A stretch of 64,000 nucleotides of DNA, taken from assembly GCA_037200525.1 (NCBI GenBank), contig JBBCGG010000001.1, positions 4,642,501 to 4,706,500 on the forward strand, given 5' to 3'. The notes under the pieces are model-generated. The model searched no databases and was not told where the DNA came from. It was given only the letters and a program-made list of their open reading frames with translations. This stretch comes from Methylocella sp. Lineage in GTDB: Bacteria; Pseudomonadota; Alphaproteobacteria; Rhizobiales; Beijerinckiaceae. A program made the translations under genes and the position numbers. Below, one piece after another: positions 58,373 through 64,000 of this stretch (the first letter of the stretch is position 1; each line of letters starts with the position of its first letter).

Positions 58373-59338
58373 TTAGGGGCTGGGCGTCGTTGGCGGAGCG
58401 TTGCTGGGGTCGCCAGTTAGCTTTTGCGTCAAAGCATCAGGAGGGGCCGAGCCCGGCTTAGCGCCGATGCAGGTCATATCTTGATACCACTCGGCCCCGC
58501 GGGTATCGCCGGTACGGGTCATGTAGAGGACTTTATAAATCCCATCATTGGTGCCCAGACGGAGAACCTGATCATTTGCTTGGGCGCTGTTATGCAGCTG
58601 GCTTAGCTGGGCGCGCTGGATATCCTGGTCATTAATCTGAAGCAGAGTATTCACTTTGACGCGCGAATTAATCAGCGTCCGAACAATGATTCCGCCAGGG
58701 GTTTCAATCGGCATCCCGATCATGCCGGTCTTTGAATTGACGATAAACGCGGAACCCGGAAGAGGCGTATTCTCCGGAACCATTTGAAGCTGACCGTTTT
58801 GTATAGACCAGGTGCAGCCCTTGGACTGCGCTAGCGTCCGCAGCAGGTCCTTGGCGCCCGTAAACCACGAGACGGCCCTCGGATACTTGGGCGTATCGAA
58901 CACGCCCTGCGGGATGTAGCCATGCGTGACCCCAAATGGGGCCATTGCCTTCAACGCTGTCTGGTAGTGGTCTAGCGGCGTGCTGCCCTTCGCCAACGTG
59001 ATATTGACCACGCCAAAATTGTAAGTGCTATCGCCGTCCTTGGCGAAAATATCCACGTAGGTGTCCGTAGGACTCTCACGGCCAATGCGTGGTTGGGTTA
59101 CCTCGCCTTTGAAAATAAGCCCGGCGCCTTCGTCTTCATACCCGGCATATAATTCGACGTGATCGCCCTTGAATATCTTTTGCGCCGTCTCTTTGTTCGG
59201 GTTGTAGATCCTGCATTCCAGGGTATTGGGGGCCTGAACCGTGTCCTGCTCGATGGAAAACTTGACGCGCAAATCGGACAAATCGAGGGTGCCGCTACTG
59301 CCGGTGACCGTCAGTTTCAAACTGCGAAGCCAAGCCAT
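58373..59338 (-). CDS. Phage baseplate hub-like tail protein
   Basis: 321 aa. Start MAWLRSLKLTVTGSSGTLDL. Beta-rich N-terminal domain (LRVKFSIEQDTVQAPNTLEC, GDHVELYAGYEDEGAGLIFK, then GEVTQPR), central AKDLLRTLAQSKGCTWSIQN and QLQMVPENTPLP, as in tail hub proteins of phages with contractile or long tails. Pro-rich C-terminal end. Part of the second phage remnant. Confidence 0.65.
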   Translation of the reverse strand: MAWLRSLKLTVTGSSGTLDLSDLRVKFSIEQDTVQAPNTLECRIYNPNKETAQKIFKGDHVELYAGYEDEGAGLIFKGEVTQPRIGRESPTDTYVDIFAKDGDSTYNFGVVNITLAKGSTPLDHYQTALKAMAPFGVTHGYIPQGVFDTPKYPRAVSWFTGAKDLLRTLAQSKGCTWSIQNGQLQMVPENTPLPGSAFIVNSKTGMIGMPIETPGGIIVRTLINSRVKVNTLLQINDQDIQRAQLSQLHNSAQANDQVLRLGTNDGIYKVLYMTRTGDTRGAEWYQDMTCIGAKPGSAPPDALTQKLTGDPSNAPPTTPSP

Positions 59339-59339
59339 G

Positions 59340-59612
59340 TTACTCCGTCCCCTCTCTCGCAATCGAAACGGACGACGCCGACGCTGTAACGCGCCGACGC
59401 CGCCTCTGTCGCCGACCTGCGGTCCCAATCGGAGTAGGAACGGCCTCGGCTAGCCTATCTATCCGCACGCCGGCTTCCGCGTGGTGTGCCCGGGGATCAT
59501 CCGGGCCGGAACTGAATTGGCGCCGCCGACGAGCGCCGCTTCTCTGACACCACTCGCCGGCGACTATCGCTGCCAGGTGCACCCACGGCGGCGAATCTGA
59601 ATTTTGACTCAT
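59340..59612 (-). CDS. Hypothetical protein, 90 aa
   Basis: ATG at 59612 overlaps the stop of the previous gene (ATGA). Begins MSQNSDSPPWVHLAAIVAGE; the rest is Arg-rich (GTAGRRQRRRRRVTASASSV) and may be out of frame relative to an ancestral protein. Ends 1 bp before the hub gene. Confidence 0.4.
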   Translation of the reverse strand: MSQNSDSPPWVHLAAIVAGEWCQRSGARRRRQFSSGPDDPRAHHAEAGVRIDRLAEAVPTPIGTAGRRQRRRRRVTASASSVSIAREGTE

Positions 59613-60286
59613 GGAAGACGCAGTTCTGCGCATGCGTCGACCCGTAGATTGGCGGCGAACGCGGCCCATGCAACCTTGCATTTTTCGGAACGATTTTGCG
59701 TCGCCGCCGAGAGCGGATGGGCGTTGTCGATGTAATTTGCGGGTCGGCGCGCCAGCTTGTCGGCCAGACCGCTTGGCGCTATGCCCCAGCTATACGCTAG
59801 CGCTCGGAGCTCCGTGCGAAGGCTGGCCGCAGCCAATTCGCAATCAAGCATGCGCGAAAGCAATGGTGATGCCTCTTCGTCAATTGCGGCTTGGACGGCT
59901 TGCTTCAATTCATCTTCCGCATCAGCTCGTTTCCGCTGGGCTTCGCCGAGCTTGACGGCGAGATGGGCAATCGTGGCCTCAAGGCTCTGAAATTGGTCAT
60001 CCAGATCGCGGCGGCGACGGCTTGAACCCGTGAGGATCACAGCGGCCACACCGTGCTCAAAGTGGACGGCCCGAACGCGGGCCTCTGCGGTCTCTGCTTC
60101 CGAAGCCGCAGAGCGTTCCTCCGAAAGAAGAGCCAACCGTTCCTTGCCGCGTCCCAATGCAGCTTCCGCCGCTTCCAATGAAGCATTCGCGGTCTTCAGC
60201 GCCGTCTGCGCCTCGCGAAGGCGGTCACGGGCGGGATATGGCGACTCGGTATCGAGCTCATCGATGCAGTATCTCGCGTTGTCCAT
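59609..60286 (-). CDS. Coiled-coil phage protein, 225 aa
   Basis: Begins MDNARYCIDELDTESPYPAR. Long coiled coil (about 20-150; ALKTANASLEAAEAALGRGK, DDQFQSLEATIAHLAVKLGE). Function unknown; such proteins sit between terminase and structural genes in some prophages. Coupled by overlap to the genes before and after. Confidence 0.55.
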   Translation of the reverse strand: MDNARYCIDELDTESPYPARDRLREAQTALKTANASLEAAEAALGRGKERLALLSEERSAASEAETAEARVRAVHFEHGVAAVILTGSSRRRRDLDDQFQSLEATIAHLAVKLGEAQRKRADAEDELKQAVQAAIDEEASPLLSRMLDCELAAASLRTELRALAYSWGIAPSGLADKLARRPANYIDNAHPLSAATQNRSEKCKVAWAAFAANLRVDACAELRLP

Positions 60287-60801
60287 TATTTCACACCGTA
60301 AAATTTGGCGTTCATCTCGTTAATCGAGCGCATCTCTGATGTATTCCTGCCGATCGTATCCAGCGCCTTTTTTGCCGACTTGGTCATGGTCACGGCAGCG
60401 ACGTTCGATTGCGCCACGCGTGGCTTGCGCTGCACGCTATCGCCGACGACGGACGTCGCCCGTTTGGTAATAGGGTCGACCGAGAACATGCTTTGTGGAC
60501 CGCCTTCGCCGCCCTGCAACAGAACCCAAGCGATGAAATATTTCGTGCCGTTTTCCTCAACGATCTCGACGTCCCAGTTCTGCGTCCAGCTGCACAAAAC
60601 AGCCCGTGTGGCGCCGTCCCCACGCGTGGGCATCGTCCCGCCGAGTTCGCCGGCATACTCAAGGCCGCTGTGTGACGCGCCGCGGAAGCCCCGCAGGATC
60701 TCAATTGCCGGGTCGCCGTCCTTTACATGTCGCATTCTGGCGCCGCAAAGCGGTTCTGGCTTGTCATGGGTCATTACGTTCTTAATCACTCTCGTTTTCA
60801 T
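60286..60801 (-). CDS. Hypothetical phage protein, 171 aa
   Basis: Start MKTRVIKNVMTHDKPEPLCG at 60801, AAAGG upstream; the longer open frame overlaps the terminase gene. Contains a beta-rich central part (WDVEIVEENGTKYFIAWVLL) and helical end. Follows the large terminase by 20 bp. Unrecognised. Confidence 0.55.
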   Translation of the reverse strand: MKTRVIKNVMTHDKPEPLCGARMRHVKDGDPAIEILRGFRGASHSGLEYAGELGGTMPTRGDGATRAVLCSWTQNWDVEIVEENGTKYFIAWVLLQGGEGGPQSMFSVDPITKRATSVVGDSVQRKPRVAQSNVAAVTMTKSAKKALDTIGRNTSEMRSINEMNAKFYGVK

Positions 60802-60821
60802 GCTGGTCTGCCTTTCAAAAT

Positions 60822-62348
60822 CTATCCAATGAATGTGTGCTGCGCCCGCAAACGCGCCGCCCGCGCTTGCAAAGCCGCCCTGGTGTCTTCGTCGAGGTCC
60901 TCTCGTCCGGGCAGCGGAGAATCGCCGCCCAACGCCTTGTCGAATTTGCCCCATAGCTCGGACCAGTTGTCGTTGCCGACAATCCGGGCCATTAATCCCG
61001 CTACGGAGGCTGCAAGGTCATCATGTCCGCCAGGTGGGTGGCCGATGCTGTCCTTCGCGCCGACACGGGAGGCGCGGCGCTCCAGCCCGCACAGCTGAGC
61101 GGCGAGCCTGCGATGATCAAGCAATTGCACACGGCGACTGTTAAGGATCGGCAGGAAGCCACCGAAATAGTCGCTCGTCGTCATTTCGCTGTGGCGGTAG
61201 GTGACACCGTTCTTGCCGAACAGCTCCACAGTGAATCCGGCGCCGTAGCGATCACCCGTCACCTCATGAAGCTCATACGTCTTGAGAGCCTCGCAGAGCT
61301 CAATGACGACCTCTTCAGGACTGAATGGCGGTCTCTTCTCAAGCAGCAGGTCGAGGACGCCCACATTGTCTTCGACGTGGCCTATCGCCAATGTGAAGCT
61401 GTCTTGCCCGCCTCCCGACGGATCAACGTGAGCAACATATGATCTGCCCTTCGCGAACTCGATTTGGGCAACGCCCTTCACTGTGCAGGCGTCGACGATT
61501 TCCGGCGATACGTATGACTCTAGGTCATTTCTGAAGAGACCTCCCCATTCGCTTGCGGCAACCGAGGCGTCATCTTCGTAGGCCCTGTCGATAACCGACT
61601 GCTTGATCGTCGGGTTGAAAAGCTTCGTCGGGCCGTTGGCGACCAAGATTGCCGGGTTGCCGTTAGGACCGAAGTGTTTCTGGTAGGTGCGCCACATCTC
61701 ACCCCGCCTGGCGTGCGGAGAGCCGATGCAGAACAGTTGGCCTCCGGTCGTGGCCAAGCTTGGCTTGACTGCGGCGAGGATCTCTTTATCGGGGTTGCGG
61801 CTGTCGTCCGACTGCCACATGCTTGCTTCCTCGGCGATAACCGCCACCGCGCTGAAACCGCGGATCGTTCGAAAGGATGCCGGCCGGATTTGGATATCCA
61901 CGCGGTTCTTTAATGAAATCGTGTCCGCCGTGATGCTCCCAGCCATGGCTGCGAAGCGCGGTATGTCAGTGAAGATGCCCCGCGCGAAGTTCATCAGGGT
62001 TTGCGCTTGCTGCATCGAGGCCGCCAGGATCGGCAGCACCCCGCGCTCGCCAAGCCCCAGCGCGTCGCGGTGGTCGCAACACGCGGCGATATAAGCCGCA
62101 ATGGCTGCCGTTCCGAGCGTCTTGCCTGACCTGCGCCCGGCGATGACGTGGCACTCCTCCACGGGCGCCGCTGGCGCTTCTAGGCGCTTCGTTACCTCGG
62201 TGTAGATGGCCAGTTCGCTCGCTGTGAGCTTTTCGCCCATGGCTGCGATAAGCAGGACCCGCATGACGGCGAAGGAGTCGCCCCCCAGAACCGTCCCAAG
62301 CCAGCCATTGTCTGTCAGCGCCTTGCGCGCAGTGATGAGCTTCTTCAC
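60822..62348 (-). CDS. terL: Phage terminase large subunit
   Basis: 508 aa. DNA-packaging motor: ATPase domain with Walker A (AGRRSGKTLG) near residue 70, Walker B (VAVIAEEAS) near 175, coupling motif (CIGSPHARRG), then an RNase H-like nuclease domain with VDPSGGGQDSFTLAIG, a second acidic site at TGDRYGAG and GGHDDLAAS near the C-terminus. All catalytic acids present. The start overlaps the stop of the small-subunit-like gene. No portal gene follows. Confidence 0.85.
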   Translation of the reverse strand: MKKLITARKALTDNGWLGTVLGGDSFAVMRVLLIAAMGEKLTASELAIYTEVTKRLEAPAAPVEECHVIAGRRSGKTLGTAAIAAYIAACCDHRDALGLGERGVLPILAASMQQAQTLMNFARGIFTDIPRFAAMAGSITADTISLKNRVDIQIRPASFRTIRGFSAVAVIAEEASMWQSDDSRNPDKEILAAVKPSLATTGGQLFCIGSPHARRGEMWRTYQKHFGPNGNPAILVANGPTKLFNPTIKQSVIDRAYEDDASVAASEWGGLFRNDLESYVSPEIVDACTVKGVAQIEFAKGRSYVAHVDPSGGGQDSFTLAIGHVEDNVGVLDLLLEKRPPFSPEEVVIELCEALKTYELHEVTGDRYGAGFTVELFGKNGVTYRHSEMTTSDYFGGFLPILNSRRVQLLDHRRLAAQLCGLERRASRVGAKDSIGHPPGGHDDLAASVAGLMARIVGNDNWSELWGKFDKALGGDSPLPGREDLDEDTRAALQARAARLRAQHTFIG

Positions 62349-62779
62349 TCGGACTGACCCGTCGGAGGCCTGGAGAAATATGTCGTCAGGAAGGCGTCGT
62401 CGCCCTTCAGGGGCTTAGCCACGCGCTGAAGGCCAAGGCCTTCCAAGATGCGCCTCAGGCCGCCAGCATGCCTATTGTAGGCATCGAGGTCTGCATCGTT
62501 GCCTAACGACAGCTGGCCCTCGATACGTTCCAGCTCGACCTCCAAGGTCGCGGCGCGCCTGCATAGGCTAGTCTGAGCCTCAGACAACGATTCTGGGCCG
62601 CCGAGGTCGTCGACATGAAGAGCGAGCAAATCCTTCCAGCGGCGATACCAGGGCGAGTTTCCATCGCCCTCGATGAAGGCGCGTGTTCCATTCGTCACCG
62701 CGGAACGCTTCCGCCTCGTGGCGTCGACGTTGCGGAGTGGATTGGTTTCAGACTGCATTGGCTGGCAAACGGTTTCCAT
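62345..62779 (-). CDS. terS: Terminase small-subunit-like protein
   Basis: 144 aa; the start could also be the ATG at 62758 (MQSETNPLRNVDATRRKRSA). Core: WYRRWKDLLALHVDDLGGPE, LSEAQTSLCRRAATLEVELE, a helical pattern usual for the gene upstream of this terminase type. Overlaps terL by 4 bp. Confidence 0.6.
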   Translation of the reverse strand: METVCQPMQSETNPLRNVDATRRKRSAVTNGTRAFIEGDGNSPWYRRWKDLLALHVDDLGGPESLSEAQTSLCRRAATLEVELERIEGQLSLGNDADLDAYNRHAGGLRRILEGLGLQRVAKPLKGDDAFLTTYFSRPPTGQSE

Positions 62780-63019
62780 TTGTTGTCCCTACGTTGTCCT
62801 CATTGTCGTTTATCCGACGACAACAAGCAAGACTATCAGCAGTACTCATTTGATATCACTGGTATTTGTCTTTGTTAAAACCCAATCGAACACGCGATAT
62901 CTCGTCGGATGCTCTGCATTACGCAGCGTGGTTTTCCGCGCAGAAAAATCTTACAAAGGCGTGGCGATCGCCGGCTGACCCCAGGTTGGGTATAGCCAGC
63001 GTGTTTCTTATGGCCGAGG

Positions 63020-63044
63020 GGAACCTGTTGAGTAGCAAACAGTT
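63020..63044 (+). promoter_or_regulatory. Candidate EcfG-type (general stress) promoter
   Basis: GGAAC (63020-63024), 16 nt, AGTT (63041-63044), close to the alphaproteobacterial sigma EcfG pattern GGAAC-N16/17-cGTT, 23 bp before a small membrane peptide gene. Confidence 0.35.
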
Positions 63045-63066
63045 CGCCAAGCGTAAGGAGATCCAA

Positions 63067-63147
63067 ATGGAAACTATTCTGATTATTGTAGTCCTCGTAG
63101 TACTTCTCGGGGGCGGTGGACTGTATGGCCGCGGACGTTGGTTTTAG
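63067..63147 (+). CDS. 26-aa membrane peptide (DUF3309-like)
   Basis: ATG at 63067 with AAGGAG 6 nt upstream. Product METILIIVVLVVLLGGGG plus LYGRGRWF, very like the short hydrophobic peptides of the DUF3309 type. Followed by a terminator. Such genes are often stress-induced; the role is unknown. Confidence 0.6.
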   Translation: METILIIVVLVVLLGGGGLYGRGRWF

Positions 63148-63179
63148 ACCCGGCGCCTAACTCCAGATAAGATTGGTCC

Positions 63180-63209
63180 AAGCCGAGGCTTTACCGCTTC
63201 GGCTTTTTC
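63180..63209 (+). terminator. Intrinsic terminator after the 26-aa peptide gene
   Basis: AAGCCGA (63180-63186) pairs with TCGGCTT (63199-63205), 12-nt loop, followed by TTTT. Confidence 0.65.
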
Positions 63210-63329
63210 GCAATTAAGCCCCTTACACGGTATAATCGTGACAAATGGCTGGCCCCCTTTTTGCGGTCCTGAGGTTCTCAAGAGGCTTGCCGATAGGGCA
63301 CATTGCCCTGGAGTTGGAGCAACCCGCCG

Positions 63330-63427
63330 TTCCAACGGCGTGGGGGTGTTCCAACGCCATGGGGGTTATAGGGGGTGGAACACACACCCCCGTTGGAAGC
63401 GTTGGAAGGGCGTTGGAAGCGTTGGAA
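63330..63427. repeat. Iteron-like repeats CGTTGGAA
   Basis: Four direct CGTTGGAA copies (63391-63398, 63400-63407, 63411-63418, 63420-63427) and two inverted TTCCAACG copies (63330-63337, 63349-63356). They lie just downstream of a RepA-like ATPase gene, in a non-coding gap, like a replication origin or a plasmid/phage partition site. Confidence 0.6.
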
Positions 63428-63443
63428 TGTTGCGCTGGAAGGA

Positions 63444-64000
63444 TCATTGAGAGCCTACAATCACGAGCTTGGAGCGCAAGCGAGACGCAGGCCCGACCGG
63501 CTCAACTTTGATGGCCCCTTTTTCGAGCAGGCGCTTCATTGCTGCCGCAAAGGCAGCTCTTCCGATGCTTTGGCTGCCCGGCTCATCCTCAAATATCTTC
63601 GGTGCGAAGTTCACGCCCGGATTAGGCCCGACATTTCTGCCTTGCGTGGTGAGTTTTGCCAGCAGCATAAGGAAAGCATCCTCGACTATGGCCTCCGCCG
63701 CGAGCTTATCGACGCCTGTCGCGGCTGTGCTGACGACAAAGACACCATTTTTCCACTCGACTTCGATGGTTTCGGCGAGGCCGGAATAGTTGCTTTTCTT
63801 GGCCGTCAACGTTCGCAGATTGGGATTCGGCTCGCTTCCGTCCGATGCCTTCCCTGTTTGAAAATAGAGACGACTGCGGACCGAATTGCTCCAGCCGGTA
63901 GATCCGGACATGCCGGTGCCGGTCGCCATGCCGGTGAGGCTTGGGTGGGCGAGGACGAGGATTGTGCAGCGGTGGTCTACGGCGATCTGTTTCAGGAGAG
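63444..64000 (-). CDS. RepA-like hexameric ATPase (AAA_25), 5' part beyond window
   Basis: Leftward frame open to the right edge, 185 codons visible. CTILVLAHPSLTGMATGTGM and SGSTGWSNSVRSRLYFQT match the core of RSF1010 RepA-like replicative helicases (AAA_25; H-box and Ser/Thr sensor). The C-terminal part has a helix-turn-helix-like IGRAAFAAAMKRLLEKGAIK. Phage or plasmid replication helicase; the Walker A part is outside the window. Confidence 0.7.
   Translation of the reverse strand, partial: LLKQIAVDHRCTILVLAHPSLTGMATGTGMSGSTGWSNSVRSRLYFQTGKASDGSEPNPNLRTLTAKKSNYSGLAETIEVEWKNGVFVVSTAATGVDKLAAEAIVEDAFLMLLAKLTTQGRNVGPNPGVNFAPKIFEDEPGSQSIGRAAFAAAMKRLLEKGAIKVEPVGPASRLRSKLVIVGSQ

Noticed and set aside
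63300-63440. CRISPR array
   Set aside because: Repeats are 8 bp at short, uneven spacing in both orientations, without unique spacers of about 30 bp.

Overview
The window looks like a chromosome segment of a GC-rich alphaproteobacterium of the order Hyphomicrobiales (Rhizobiales), possibly Beijerinckiaceae or Methylocystaceae. The main evidence is the chvI-chvG-hprK-PTS EIIA(Man)-HPr cluster, the short alphaproteobacterial HPr kinase, and the style of the housekeeping genes. No rRNA or CRISPR array is present. The genus assignment is inference.

Positions 1-17046 are mostly core chromosome: two small unknown genes; ChvI/ChvG envelope-stress two-component system with the regulatory (non-sugar) phosphotransferase branch HprK/EIIA/HPr; a DUF1275 membrane protein; a BBE-type flavin oxidoreductase; a monooxygenase-fold protein; an unusual helix-turn-helix/RibB fusion with two candidate operators in its own promoter; aroC, smpB, dapA; a soluble lytic transglycosylase; a single-domain response regulator; an alpha/beta hydrolase; and tRNA-Phe(GAA).

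Positions 17047-52208 are a 35.2-kb prophage-like element integrated in the 3' end of tRNA-Phe. It is bounded by a perfect 47-bp direct repeat and carries a tyrosine integrase at the right end and GTTAGACA arm-type repeats at both ends. It has a lambda-like switch (S24-family CI-type repressor at 42738 diverging from a Cro-like gene at 42640). Similar operators lie between the -35 and -10 hexamers of the cro promoter and of the promoter of the RecT operon (44161-49351). Leftward early genes (42095-35655) include DUF1064 nuclease, DUF1376, antirepressor and a helicase remnant. A rightward cluster of tiny genes starts from a strong promoter at 34162. A long leftward late region (34033-20106) has a terminase-small-like protein, many small genes, a portal/virion-protein fusion, a giant DarB-like methylase-helicase and a lysis region. 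No large terminase, capsid or tail genes are present, and several gene fusions or truncations look like deletion scars (near 28.94, 29.90, 30.5, 31.44 and 38.36 kb, plus an IS3-family insertion at 49.3-50.6 kb). The element is therefore probably a decayed prophage, although phage satellite or misassembly should be excluded.

Positions 52209-64000 are accessory chromosome: small conserved genes, a CheC-type phosphatase, a YfbU homologue, then a second leftward phage remnant (RepA-like ATPase, iteron-like repeats, terminase small-like and large subunits, a baseplate-hub-like protein) that also lacks portal and capsid genes.

Most interesting: the HTH-RibB fusion with matched 17-bp dyads; two small genes with ideal ribosome binding sites overprinted in another frame inside linkers of the giant phage protein; and a C-terminal module shared by RecT and a neighbour that ends in an SSB-like acidic tail.
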